Source: Streptomyces sp. XM4193 (GTDB taxonomy: Bacteria; Actinomycetota; Actinomycetes; Streptomycetales; Streptomycetaceae). From it: a DNA stretch of 64,000 bases. Position numbers and translations under genes: made by a program. The number at the start of each line of letters is the position of its first letter. The stretch's first letter is position 1. Location of the stretch: positions 62,001 through 126,000 of the forward strand of contig NZ_JALLGK010000006.1 in assembly GCF_023072595.1 (NCBI RefSeq), written 5' to 3'. The notes beneath the pieces are model-generated. The model was given only the letters and a program-made list of their open reading frames with translations, had not been told where the DNA came from and did not search any database. Of this stretch, positions 9,311 through 17,938 are shown piece by piece.

Positions 9311-9835
9311 ATGGCCCGCCGACTCAGTCCCCAGACCCTTCGCCGCGGCATGTGCTGGTGGCCCCCGTACCTCTTCGCCGGCATCAAGGTGCTGCACATC
9401 GCCGACGACTGGAGCAGCGCACGCGTACGACTGCGCCTGGGCCGCACCAACCGCAACTACTTCGGCACCCACTTCGGCGGATCCCTCTTCTCGATGAGCG
9501 ATCCGTTCTGGGCGCTGCTGGCCGTCTCCGCCCTGGGCAAGGACTACATCGTCTGGGACAAGGCGGCCGAGATCGACTTCGTCTCCCCCGGGCGCGGCGA
9601 CGTCTTCGCCGAATTCTCGTTGAGCGAGCAGCAGTTGACGCAGATCCGGGAGGCGACCGCGGACGGCTCCAAGGCGCTCCCCTGGTTCGAGAACGAGGTC
9701 GTCGCTGCCGACGGCACGGTGGTCGCGCGAGTGCGCAAGCAGCTGTACGTGCGTCGCAAGCGGCCCGTCGGCACGCCCGGCACCGAGCAGCCGACCGTAC
9801 AGCGCGAGGAGCGGACACCGGCCACCGAGGACTAG
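9311..9835 (+). CDS. DUF4442 hotdog-fold protein
   Basis: A 174-residue protein of the DUF4442 family, which has the hotdog fold of acyl-CoA thioesterases. Recognisable parts are the N-terminal CWWPPYLFAGIKV, the strand-turn RTNRNYFGTHFGGSLFSM and the later WDKAAEIDFVSPG. The last 25 residues are a charged, disordered tail. A role in acyl-CoA or fatty acid metabolism is inferred from the fold and from the operator shared with etfBA. It is convergent with the TetR gene, overlapping it by 4 bp at the stops. Confidence 0.75.
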   Translation: MARRLSPQTLRRGMCWWPPYLFAGIKVLHIADDWSSARVRLRLGRTNRNYFGTHFGGSLFSMSDPFWALLAVSALGKDYIVWDKAAEIDFVSPGRGDVFAEFSLSEQQLTQIREATADGSKALPWFENEVVAADGTVVARVRKQLYVRRKRPVGTPGTEQPTVQREERTPATED

Positions 9836-10545
9836 GAGCCCGTCGGCCGCCCTCCGGACAGGCCGACGGTGGCGGCCAGTTGATCCACGGCGTGGTCGAA
9901 GTACGCCTCGCGCCGCTCGATCACCCCGTGCAGCTGCCCGAAGACCTCGAAGCCGATGAGCCCGAACAGCTGCGGCCACACCACCAGCGCGCGCGACAGG
10001 AGCGGAGCGGGCAGTTCGAGCCCGATTCGCTCGCCCAACTCCCGCGCGTCGGCCAGGAGTTCGGCGGGCGGGACGTCGACGGGTTCGGCGCAGTCGCCGG
10101 TCGCCACCGCGTCGGCGACCACCCCGAACAGCGCCAGCGCGATCCGCGAGGCCGCCTCGGTCGTACGGTCGGGCGCCGCGTAGCCGGGCACGGGCGAGCC
10201 GTACACCAGGGCGTACTCGTGCGGATGCGCCAGCGCCCAGCGGCGCAGCGCCCGGCAGACCTCCCGCCAGCGCACCGCCGGGGCCGACCCGGCCGAAGCC
10301 GACGCCGCGGACTCGGCGACCGACCCGGCCGCACTGTAGGCGTCCACGATGAGCTCGGTCAGCAGCTCGTCGCGGCCGGGGAAGTAGCGGTAGAGCGCCG
10401 AGGACACCATCCCGAGCTCCCGGGCGACCGCGCGCAACGACAGTCGCGCCGCCCCTTCCTCGGCGAGCTGGCGCCGCGCCTCCTCCTTGATCGCCGCCGT
10501 GACTTCCGCCCGCGCACGACTGCGCACTCCCTCGATCCTGGCCAT
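9832..10545 (-). CDS. TetR/AcrR family transcriptional regulator
   Basis: A 237-residue regulator. The N-terminal HTH reads RLSLRAVARELGMVSSALYRYF at about 37-58, and the C-terminal ligand domain has the WALAHPHEYALVYGSPVPGY segment of the WHG-type TetR C-terminal family. ATG 10545 is the first methionine giving a normal TetR N-terminus. It is divergent from the deazaflavin-dependent nitroreductase, and two copies of the same palindrome (10585-10597, 10637-10649) lie in the shared promoter region. It therefore probably represses both itself and that gene. Confidence 0.85.
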   Translation of the reverse strand: MARIEGVRSRARAEVTAAIKEEARRQLAEEGAARLSLRAVARELGMVSSALYRYFPGRDELLTELIVDAYSAAGSVAESAASASAGSAPAVRWREVCRALRRWALAHPHEYALVYGSPVPGYAAPDRTTEAASRIALALFGVVADAVATGDCAEPVDVPPAELLADARELGERIGLELPAPLLSRALVVWPQLFGLIGFEVFGQLHGVIERREAYFDHAVDQLAATVGLSGGRPTGS

Positions 10546-10584
10546 CGCCACAGTCTGCCCGAAACAGAGCACCGAACCAATCCG

Positions 10585-10597
10585 AGAGCACTGCTCT
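10585..10597. promoter_or_regulatory. TetR operator copy 1
   Basis: AGAGCACTGCTCT is a perfect inverted repeat (AGAGCA, C, TGCTCT) 40 bp upstream of the TetR start. The same core recurs 52 bp away next to the divergent gene, which strongly suggests a repressor site. Confidence 0.6.
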
Positions 10598-10636
10598 TGT
10601 TTTCGCGCGATCGAAGGTGAACACTGGAACACGACG

Positions 10637-10649
10637 AGAGCACTGCTCA
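10637..10649. promoter_or_regulatory. TetR operator copy 2
   Basis: AGAGCACTGCTCA shares the perfect core GAGCACTGCTC with copy 1 and lies 19 bp upstream of the nitroreductase start. The 52-bp offset is close to five helical turns, placing both sites on the same face of the DNA. Confidence 0.6.
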
Positions 10650-10667
10650 CGAAATGGAGCCCCGATC

Positions 10668-11273
10668 ATGCCCTCCACCCATGCCCTGACCCCCGGACGC
10701 CTCACCCGCCGCGTCCTCAACCCCCTCGTGATGTGGCTCAACCGCCGCGGTCTGAGCCTGCACGGCGCCCACACCCTGGCCGTGCGCGGACGCACCAGCG
10801 GCGCCCTGCGCCACGCCCCGGTCAACCCCATGGAGCTCGACGGCCGCACCTACCTGGTCGCACCGCGCGGACACGTCCAGTGGACCCACAACCTTCGGGC
10901 CGCCGGAGGGGGTGAACTGCGGTTGGGAAAGCGGGTTCGGCACTTCACCGCCGTCGAGGTGGGCGACCGGGACAAGCCACGGGTGCTGCGCGCCTACGCC
11001 CGCCGCTGGTCCGAGGTCGGCCGCTACTTCTCCGAACTCGGAGTGGGCCGGGACGCCACGCTGCAGCAGTGGCACCGGAGCGCGGAGCACTTCCCGGTCT
11101 TCGCACTCACCTTCCGCTCCCCCACCGAGGAGGCCGGGAGGGCCGAGGCGGGCGGCGGCGCGGCACACCAGGAGGCCGTGGTCCCCCGGGAGAACACGGG
11201 GGACGCCGGAGGCCGGGCGACGGCCGACCCCGTACGCACCGGCGGAACGCGGCCGGAGGCCGGACGCCCCTGA
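10668..11273 (+). CDS. Deazaflavin (F420)-dependent nitroreductase family protein
   Basis: A 201-residue split-barrel protein of the Ddn/FDOR group. LAVRGRTSGALRHAPVNPMELDG followed by YLVAPRGHVQWTHNLRAAG are the usual family segments; the WxxNLRAAG part contacts F420. The last 50 residues are a disordered Ala/Gly/Arg-rich tail not usual for the family. ATG 10668 has GGAG 8 bases upstream. It is probably controlled by the divergent TetR protein through the two operators, which suggests a role in detoxifying a small molecule; the substrate is unknown. Confidence 0.8.
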   Translation: MPSTHALTPGRLTRRVLNPLVMWLNRRGLSLHGAHTLAVRGRTSGALRHAPVNPMELDGRTYLVAPRGHVQWTHNLRAAGGGELRLGKRVRHFTAVEVGDRDKPRVLRAYARRWSEVGRYFSELGVGRDATLQQWHRSAEHFPVFALTFRSPTEEAGRAEAGGGAAHQEAVVPRENTGDAGGRATADPVRTGGTRPEAGRP

Positions 11274-11350
11274 CCGGCGGCGGGGCCGGGCAGGTCGCCG
11301 GTCCCGGCGCGGACCCGCGCGCCGTCGCCGGCCCCGGCGGCCCGCCCCGC

Positions 11351-12823
11351 TCAGCCCCGGCGGTCCAGCGCCTCCAGCGCGCGCCGCGCCATCGGTTGGT
11401 TGCGCACGATCTCCGCAAAGGTCGTCGCCCCGCGCACCACCCTGGTGAACGCACGCCAGGCCGGCGGGAGCGAGGTCAGCGCGGTGTGCATCGCGCGCGG
11501 GTGGCGGGCGAAGACCTGGTGGAGCCTGCGGCCCACGCTCATCTCCGCCCCGAGGTCGGAGCCGATCGCGTGCGCGTATCCCAGTGCCTGGCGGCGGCTG
11601 TCCACGGCGTCGCCGGACTCGGCGACGCGCACCGCCCACTCCCCGGCCAGTCGGCCCGAGCGCAGCGCGAAGGAGATTCCCTCCCTGGTCCAGGGCTCCA
11701 ACAGCCCCGCCGCGTCACCGCACACCAGCACCCGGCCCCGGCTGAGCGGTGAGTCCTCGGCCCGGCAGCGGGTGAGGTGCCCGGAGGAGACGCTCGGCTC
11801 GAAGCCCGCGAGCCCCAGACGCCCGACGAAGTCCTCCAAGTACCGCTTGGTGCGGGCGCCTTCGCCCCGAGCGGCGATGACACCGACGGTCAGCGTGTCG
11901 CCCTTGGGGAAGACCCAGCCGTAGGACCCGGGCAGCGGACCCCAGTCCAGCAGCACCCGGCCCGCCCAGTCCTCGGCCACCGTGGGCGGCACCGGGATCT
12001 CCACCTCCAGGCCGAGATCCACCTGGTCCATCCGCACCCCGACGTGCGCGCCGATACGGCTCGCGCTGCCGTCCGCACCGACCACCGCGTGCGCCAGCAC
12101 CGACTCCCCGCCGGAGAGCACCACCGCGACGGTGCGGCGGTCCGGCACCGCCGGCCCGTGCTGCTCCACACGCGAGACCGTGACACCGGTGCGCACTCGG
12201 GCCCCGGCCCGCTCGGCCGCGGTCACCAGCGCATGGTCGAACTCGGGCCTGTTGACCAGGCCGAAGAGGGTGTTCTTGGACTTGCGGGTACGGGTCAGCC
12301 GGCCGCCGAGAGTGAAGGTGACGGCGTTAATCCGGTCGCGCAGGGGCAGTTCGAAGCCGGGCGGCAGGGCGTCCCGGGAGGGCCCGATGATGCCTCCGCC
12401 GCAGGTCTTGTAGCGCGGCAGCTCCGCCTTCTCCAGCAGCAGCACCCGACGTCCCGCCACCGCCGCGGCGTAGGCGGCCGACGCACCGGCCGGGCCGGCG
12501 CCGACCACCACCACGTCCCACACCGGCGTCCGCTCCTCGTCGGCGTCCTCCCGGGGCTCGACGTCGCGGGCGGCGTCCTCCCGGGGCTCGGCGTCCCCGG
12601 CGTCGGGGTCCTCTGCGTCGGCGTCCCCGGCGTCGGCGTCTCCGGACCGCTCGGGGCTCCCGGTGGCCCCGGACTCCCGGGAATCCGCCCGCCGTTCGGC
12701 ACCGGACGGCCCTTCGCCGTCGCGCGGCCCGCCGCCGTCACCGGCTCCGCCGGCGCTCCCGGTGCCGCCGCTGTTCGCGAACTCCTCGCCGTTCTCGGTG
12801 TTCTCGCCGCTCACAGTCCCCAC
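11351..12823 (-). CDS. Geranylgeranyl reductase family FAD-dependent oxidoreductase
   Basis: A 490-residue flavoprotein. The Rossmann FAD motif VVVGAGPAGASAAYAAA follows a long acidic low-complexity N-terminal region (about residues 1-100, built of imperfect EPRED and DAGDAD units) that is absent from most family members. PRYKTCGGG is the family substrate-side motif, and GDAAGLLEPWTREGISFAL is the second FAD contact. Relatives hydrogenate isoprenoid chains such as the side chain of menaquinone; the substrate here is unknown. The annotated GTG 12823 has GGGAG only 3 bases away, so GTG 12814 or a later start is possible. It is convergent with the nitroreductase gene. Confidence 0.78.
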   Translation of the reverse strand: MGTVSGENTENGEEFANSGGTGSAGGAGDGGGPRDGEGPSGAERRADSRESGATGSPERSGDADAGDADAEDPDAGDAEPREDAARDVEPREDADEERTPVWDVVVVGAGPAGASAAYAAAVAGRRVLLLEKAELPRYKTCGGGIIGPSRDALPPGFELPLRDRINAVTFTLGGRLTRTRKSKNTLFGLVNRPEFDHALVTAAERAGARVRTGVTVSRVEQHGPAVPDRRTVAVVLSGGESVLAHAVVGADGSASRIGAHVGVRMDQVDLGLEVEIPVPPTVAEDWAGRVLLDWGPLPGSYGWVFPKGDTLTVGVIAARGEGARTKRYLEDFVGRLGLAGFEPSVSSGHLTRCRAEDSPLSRGRVLVCGDAAGLLEPWTREGISFALRSGRLAGEWAVRVAESGDAVDSRRQALGYAHAIGSDLGAEMSVGRRLHQVFARHPRAMHTALTSLPPAWRAFTRVVRGATTFAEIVRNQPMARRALEALDRRG

Positions 12824-13004
12824 TTGCTCCCGCCGTCACGGCCGCCCCATGATCACGGAACGGCCCAGTGCCGCATCCTACGGCCCGGGGTCGCACAAGT
12901 GTCCCGTGGGAGGATCGACCCGGTCCGCAGCCGTCGCCGGACCGGCCGCAGCTGCGGTGATCCCGCACACCGGCCCAACGCCACACATCTCCAGGAGCGT
13001 TCCC

Positions 13005-14375
13005 ATGGCGCACGAAACGGCGCACACCGCGCTTGCGCGCACCGTCGCCGACCTGCTGCCGCAGGCACGGACCGAGCTCGCCGAGCTCGTAGGGTTCGCG
13101 TCGGTGGCCGACGAGACCCAGTTCCCCAAGAGCGAGTGCGAGGCCGCCGCCTCCTGGATCGCCGACGCGCTGCGCACCGAGGGCTTCACCGAGGTCGAGA
13201 CGCTGGAGACCCCGGACGGCACCCAGTCCGTCTACGGCCTCCTGCCGGGACCGGCCGGTGCGCCGACCGTACTGCTCTACGCGCACTACGACGTCCAGCC
13301 GCCGCTGGACGAAGAGGCCTGGCTCTCCCCGCCGTTCACCCTCACCGAGCGCGACGGCCGCTGGTACGGCCGCGGCGCCGCCGACTGCAAGGGCGGGCTG
13401 ATCATGCATCTGCTCGCGCTGCGGGCGCTGCGCGCCAACGGCGGTGTCCCGGTCACCGTCAAGGTCATCGTCGAGGGTTCCGAGGAGCAGGCCACCAGCG
13501 GTCTGGAGGAGTACGCGCAGGCGCACCCCGAGCTGCTGAGGGCCGACACGATCGTCATCGGCGACTCGGGCAACTTCCGTGCCGGGCTTCCCACCGTGAC
13601 CAGCGTGCTGCGCGGAATGACCGTGCTGCGGCTGAAGGTGGACACCCTCGCGGGCAATCTGCACTCGGGCCAGTTCGGCGGCGCCGCCCCGGACGCGCTC
13701 GCCGCGCTGATCCGCACCCTGGGCTCGCTGCACGCCGATGACGGCTCCAGCACCGTCGACGGACTCGACGCCGACACGGTCTGGGACGGACTTCAGTACG
13801 ACGAGAAGCAGTTCCGCGCGGACGCGAAGGTGCTGGACGGTGTCGAGCTGGTCGGCGGCGGCACGGTGGCCGACCGCATCTGGGCCCGCCCCTCGGTGAC
13901 CGTCCTCGGCATCGACTGCCCGCCGATCGTCGGCGCCACCCCCTCGGTGCAGGCCACGGCCGCGGCGCTGGTGAGCCTGCGGGTGCCGCCCGGGATCGAC
14001 GCCACCGAGGCGACCGAACGCCTCGCCGACCACCTGCGGGCGCACGTGCCCTGGGGCGCGCGGGCGGAGATCGAACGGCAGGGCCAGGGCCAGCCGTTCC
14101 GTGCCGACACCGGCAGCCCGGCGTACACCGCGATGGCCTCCGCGATGCGCGAGGCGTACGACGGCGTGGAGATGGCCGTCGCCGGCCAGGGCGGTTCGAT
14201 CCCGCTGTGCAACACGCTCGCCGCGCTCTACCCCGATGCGGAGATCCTGCTGACCGGTCTGAGCGAGCCGCAGGCGCAGATCCACGCCGTCAACGAGAGC
14301 GTCAGCCCGCAGGAGTTGGAGCGGATGTCGGTCGCCGAGGCGCTCTTCCTCCAGCGGCTGGCCGCCCGCTCCTGA
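13005..14375 (+). CDS. M20 family dipeptidase/metallopeptidase
   Basis: A 456-residue zinc peptidase. Metal ligands are visible in YAHYDVQP (H94, D96), GRGAADCKGG (D127) and EGSEEQ (catalytic and ligand glutamates 160-161), with a typical dimerisation domain inserted after about residue 205. The family hydrolyses dipeptides or removes N-acyl groups. ATG 13005 has AGGAG 7 bases upstream. The gene is divergent from the flavoprotein gene with about 180 bp between starts, and nothing in the context specifies the substrate. Confidence 0.87.
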   Translation: MAHETAHTALARTVADLLPQARTELAELVGFASVADETQFPKSECEAAASWIADALRTEGFTEVETLETPDGTQSVYGLLPGPAGAPTVLLYAHYDVQPPLDEEAWLSPPFTLTERDGRWYGRGAADCKGGLIMHLLALRALRANGGVPVTVKVIVEGSEEQATSGLEEYAQAHPELLRADTIVIGDSGNFRAGLPTVTSVLRGMTVLRLKVDTLAGNLHSGQFGGAAPDALAALIRTLGSLHADDGSSTVDGLDADTVWDGLQYDEKQFRADAKVLDGVELVGGGTVADRIWARPSVTVLGIDCPPIVGATPSVQATAAALVSLRVPPGIDATEATERLADHLRAHVPWGARAEIERQGQGQPFRADTGSPAYTAMASAMREAYDGVEMAVAGQGGSIPLCNTLAALYPDAEILLTGLSEPQAQIHAVNESVSPQELERMSVAEALFLQRLAARS

Positions 14376-14565
14376 CGCTGCCGCCCGCCCTGCGCCCCCG
14401 GCACTGAGCCCCACCGCCGGACCCGCGCCGCCGCCCGCTCCGCCGCGGCAGCGCCGCTCTGCCACGACGCGCCGCCGTGCGCCGCCGACGCACCGGCCCG
14501 CCCGGGTCGCGCTCGCACCGCGAGCCCGATCCGGGCGGCACCCGTCGGCACACCGGTGGACGCGG

Positions 14566-15606
14566 CTACGGGAGCCCGCCGGTGGGCGTGCCCGATTCCA
14601 GATAGAGCGGTCGGCCCAGCTCTCGCGCGCGCAGCGCCCAACGCAGCCGCTGCCTGCGCAGCCCGGGCAGCAGGTTCGCCGCCTCGCTCTCCGAGACGAA
14701 GCGCCAGTCGCGCAACTCCTCGCCCGGCAGGCTCAGTCGGGCGATCTTCGCCGGGTCCAGCCGGCCCCCGTCGAACAGCAGCCGCAGACCGCCGACCGCC
14801 GGCGGCACGGGCCGCTCCCAGTCCACGACGAGCAGTTCGGGGGGCCTCTCCAGCCGCAGCCCGAGCTCCTCGGCCACCTCGCGCACCCCACCGCAGCCGG
14901 GCGCCTCGCCGGCCTCCACCACACCCCCCGGGAACTCCCAGCCCGGTTTGTAGGTCGGGTCGACGAGGAGCACCCGGTCCTCGTCGTCGAAGAGCAGCAC
15001 CCCGGCGGCGACCGTCTCGCCCCGCGGCTCCGGGGTCTGCACGATGGCGCAGTCGCCCTCGCCGCGCGCCATCGCGTCGGCGACGGTGCGCGCGCTGGCA
15101 CTCGGCGTACGGCGCGTGGTGTCGACGAGGTGTGCGTCCCGCGCCAGCCAGTCGTGCGCGGCACGGTATTCGGGCAACTGCCGCTGGTAGGTGTCGCGGG
15201 CCTTCTCCCCCACCACCAGGGCGAGTTGGTCCACCCGTTTGCGAAGGATCGTTTCCTCTGCGGTCAGCAGAAAGTGTCGTACGGGCACGCCCCGGGATGC
15301 CAGGGCACCGAATATCTCGTCGCGGTGCTCCTGGTGCGGCAGTGACACAGGGGCTATCAGCGGGCCCGGAACCTCGGCCAGCAGCGCGACCGCGGTCTCC
15401 ACGAACAACCGCCGCCAGGACGGGAGTTCGCGGACCCCTTCGGCCAGCTCCTCGATTCTCGCCAGCCGCTCCTTGGGCAGCAGCTCGCGCAGGCCCGCGT
15501 CGACCGGCTCCGGGTCGTACACCGTGCTGCCGGCCACCAGCTGCCGCAGCTCCTCCGCGACGGCAGAGGCTCCGACTCCGTGAATCCCGTTCAGCCAGAT
15601 GATCAC
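14566..15606 (-). CDS. P-loop kinase-like domain fused to NUDIX hydrolase
   Basis: A 346-residue two-domain protein. Residues 1-180 look like an AAA/adenylate-kinase-like P-loop fold (WLNGIHGVGAS at the start, then helices such as RKRVDQLALVVGEKARDTYQRQL). The expected Walker A lysine is alanine (GIHGVGAS instead of GxxxxGKS), so nucleotide phosphoryl transfer is doubtful. Residues 195-346 form a NUDIX hydrolase with the complete box GVVEAGEAPGCGGVREVAEELGL. GTG 15606 has AGGGGGA 4-5 bases upstream. The NUDIX half probably cleaves a nucleoside diphosphate derivative; the substrate is not predictable. Confidence 0.78.
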   Translation of the reverse strand: MIIWLNGIHGVGASAVAEELRQLVAGSTVYDPEPVDAGLRELLPKERLARIEELAEGVRELPSWRRLFVETAVALLAEVPGPLIAPVSLPHQEHRDEIFGALASRGVPVRHFLLTAEETILRKRVDQLALVVGEKARDTYQRQLPEYRAAHDWLARDAHLVDTTRRTPSASARTVADAMARGEGDCAIVQTPEPRGETVAAGVLLFDDEDRVLLVDPTYKPGWEFPGGVVEAGEAPGCGGVREVAEELGLRLERPPELLVVDWERPVPPAVGGLRLLFDGGRLDPAKIARLSLPGEELRDWRFVSESEAANLLPGLRRQRLRWALRARELGRPLYLESGTPTGGLP

Positions 15607-15721
15607 CGTTCCCCCTTTCTCGCCCCGTTCAGTGACCGGTACACACTGCCACGGATGTGCGCCGGTCCAAGGGGAGCATGCGCCGGAGCGCGGGGGCACC
15701 GGGGCACACGCCCCGCGCACC

Positions 15722-16663
15722 TCAGGGGAGTTCGAGCAGTTCCGCGCGGCAGGCCGCGGCAGCGCCGACCAGCCCGGCGTCCGAACCGATGCGAGTGGGG
15801 AGCACCTGCACACCATGGGTGAAGGACAGCCCGGCGTACACGTCCAGAGAGGCACGCAGCGGCGCGAAGAGGAGCTCACCGGCCTGTGCCACACCACCCC
15901 CGATCACCGCGACCTCGATCTCCACCAGCGCCGCGGCGGCGGCCACCGCCGCGCCCAGCGCACGTCCGGCGCGGTCGAACGCCTCCACGGCCACTTCCTC
16001 GCCCCGTCCGGCAGCCCGCGCGACCGCCGCGGCGGTGGCCTCCTCCCCCGGGCCCGGCCGCCAGCCGCGGGCCAGCGCGCGACGCACGATGCTCGGTCCG
16101 CTGGCGATCGTCTCGACACAACCGCGTCCGCCGCAGGGGCACTCGTCCCCGTTCAGGTCCACGCAGATGTGGCCGATGTGGCCGGAGTTGCCGGTGGGTC
16201 CGCTCAGCGGTCTGCCGTCCAGCACCAGCCCCCCGCCGACACCGGTGGAGACCACCATGCCCAGCGCGTTGCGACGCCCCACCGCGGCACCCGCGGCGTG
16301 CTCGGCGGCCACCATCGCGACCCCGTCGCCGACGAGCGTGACCGGGAGTCCGCCCACCACCTGCCGTACGCCCTCGACGAGCGGAAAGTCGCGCCAGCCC
16401 GGGATGTTGACCGGGCCCACCGTCCCGGCGGCTGCGTCCACCGGCCCGGCGCTGCCGATCCCCAGTGCTCCCACCCGCGGCCACCGGCCGTCCTCGGCGA
16501 GCCGGCGCAGTACGTCCACCACCGCCGCCAGCACGGTCTCTCCCGGCGCCGAGGGCGGGGTCGGCACCTGCTGCCGCGCGTGGACGGTTCCGCGCTCGTC
16601 GACGAGCGCTCCGGCGATCTTGGTGCCTCCGATGTCCAGAGCCGCGACCAGGTCAGTAGTCAT
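15722..16663 (-). CDS. ROK family sugar kinase (glucokinase-like)
   Basis: A 313-residue ROK kinase without an HTH. DIGGTKIAGALVD is the ATP phosphate-1 motif, GNSGHIGHICVD and the zinc motif CPCGGRGCVE are typical of ROK kinases, and the catalytic aspartate is expected in VTLVGDG. It probably phosphorylates glucose, another hexose or an N-acetyl sugar. ATG 16663 is chosen because the family begins with the strand before DIGGT. It is divergent from the LacI-type regulator, and a perfect operator sits between them, so the two probably form a sugar-responsive module. Confidence 0.85.
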   Translation of the reverse strand: MTTDLVAALDIGGTKIAGALVDERGTVHARQQVPTPPSAPGETVLAAVVDVLRRLAEDGRWPRVGALGIGSAGPVDAAAGTVGPVNIPGWRDFPLVEGVRQVVGGLPVTLVGDGVAMVAAEHAAGAAVGRRNALGMVVSTGVGGGLVLDGRPLSGPTGNSGHIGHICVDLNGDECPCGGRGCVETIASGPSIVRRALARGWRPGPGEEATAAAVARAAGRGEEVAVEAFDRAGRALGAAVAAAAALVEIEVAVIGGGVAQAGELLFAPLRASLDVYAGLSFTHGVQVLPTRIGSDAGLVGAAAACRAELLELP

Positions 16664-16685
16664 GGCGAGTATGTTCACCTCTTGC

Positions 16686-16699
16686 AGACAACGTTGTCT
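16686..16699. promoter_or_regulatory. LacI-family operator between ROK kinase and LacI genes
   Basis: AGACAACGTTGTCT is a perfect 14-bp palindrome with the central CG usual for LacI-family sites. It lies 22 bp from the ROK kinase start and overlaps a -35-like TTGTCT for the LacI gene (TATGCT as -10 at 16719-16724, 19-bp spacer), fitting repression of both divergent promoters. Confidence 0.7.
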
Positions 16700-16761
16700 A
16701 GCCGTGATCACCAACTCGTATGCTCGGCATGGCAGTCCGCGTCCGGCAGAACGGAACCCCC

Positions 16762-17808
16762 GTGACACAGCGCAACGTCCCCACCTCCGGCGCCTCCGCG
16801 CGCTACGGCAGGCGTCCCACGATGAAGGACGTCGCCCACCGCGCCGGTGTCGGGCTGAAGACGGTCTCCCGGGTCGTCAACGGTGAGCCGGGCGTGCTGC
16901 CGGACACCGAGCAGCGGGTGCGGGAGGCGATCACCGCCCTCGGTTTCCGCCGCAACGACAGCGCCCGCACCCTGCGCAAGGGCAGGACCGCCACGGTCGG
17001 CCTGGTGCTGGAGGACCTCGCCGACCCGTTCTACGGTCCGCTCAGCCGCGCGGTGGAGGAGGTGGCACGCGGCCACGGCGCGCTGCTGCTCGCCGGCTCC
17101 AGCGACGAGGACCCGGTGCGCGAGCAGGAGTTGGCACTCGCGCTGTGCGCACGGCGGGTGGACGGGCTGGTGGTCGTCCCGGCCAGCGACGACCACCGCT
17201 ACCTCGAACCGGAGATCGCCGCCGGAGTGGCGACCGTCTTCGTGGACCGGCCCGCCGGTCTCCTCGACGTGGACACCGTGCTCACCGACAACCTCGCCGG
17301 CGCGAAGGAGGCCACCGCCCATCTGATCGCCCACGGGCACCGGCGGATCGGCTTCGTCGGCGACCAGCCGCAGATCCACACCACCACCGAGCGGCTGCGC
17401 GGCTACCGCGAGGCGATGGCCGAGGCCGATCTGCCGGTGCGGCAGGAGTGGACGGCACTGGGCACCACCGACCCCGGCCGGGTGGAGCACGCCGTACGCA
17501 CGATGCTCGCCGGGTCCGAGCCCGTCACCGCGCTGTTCACCGGCAACAACCGGGTCACCGCCACCGCCGCCCGCCTGCTGGCCTCTCACCCCCGGCCGAC
17601 CGCGCTGGTGGGTTTCGACGATCTGGAGCTCGGCGAGCTGCTCGACCCGCCGCTCACCGTCGTTGCCCAGGACGCCGCGCTGCTCGGGCGCACCGCCGCC
17701 GAACTGCTCTTCAACCGTCTCGCCGGCGGCGCACCGGCCCCGCGCCGGGTGGTGCTGCCCGCGGGCCTGATACCGCGCGGCTCCGGCGAGCTGCCGCCGC
17801 ACAGCTGA
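16762..17808 (+). CDS. LacI family transcriptional regulator
   Basis: A 348-residue repressor. The N-terminal HTH and hinge are TMKDVAHRAGVGLKTVSRVV and NGEPGVLPDTEQRV; a periplasmic-binding-protein-like effector domain follows (VGLVLEDLADPFYG, IGFVGDQP, TALVGFDDLELG). Possible starts are ATG 16720, ATG 16729 and GTG 16762. I favour 16762 because a TATGCT -10 hexamer at 16719-16724 would make the upstream ATGs lie before or on the transcription start; the HTH begins well after all three. It is divergent from the ROK kinase and probably controls that gene and itself through the palindrome at 16686-16699. Confidence 0.85.
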   Translation: MTQRNVPTSGASARYGRRPTMKDVAHRAGVGLKTVSRVVNGEPGVLPDTEQRVREAITALGFRRNDSARTLRKGRTATVGLVLEDLADPFYGPLSRAVEEVARGHGALLLAGSSDEDPVREQELALALCARRVDGLVVVPASDDHRYLEPEIAAGVATVFVDRPAGLLDVDTVLTDNLAGAKEATAHLIAHGHRRIGFVGDQPQIHTTTERLRGYREAMAEADLPVRQEWTALGTTDPGRVEHAVRTMLAGSEPVTALFTGNNRVTATAARLLASHPRPTALVGFDDLELGELLDPPLTVVAQDAALLGRTAAELLFNRLAGGAPAPRRVVLPAGLIPRGSGELPPHS

Positions 17809-17938
17809 CCCGGGCCCGCACACCGGGGGCCGACCCGACGCCGGGCACCTCCCGCGACCCGGCGCATCGAGTCGGCAGCGCATCGGACGGCACGGCGCAC
17901 CGGACGGTCGACCGGCAGCCGCGCCGCGATCCGCGGAG

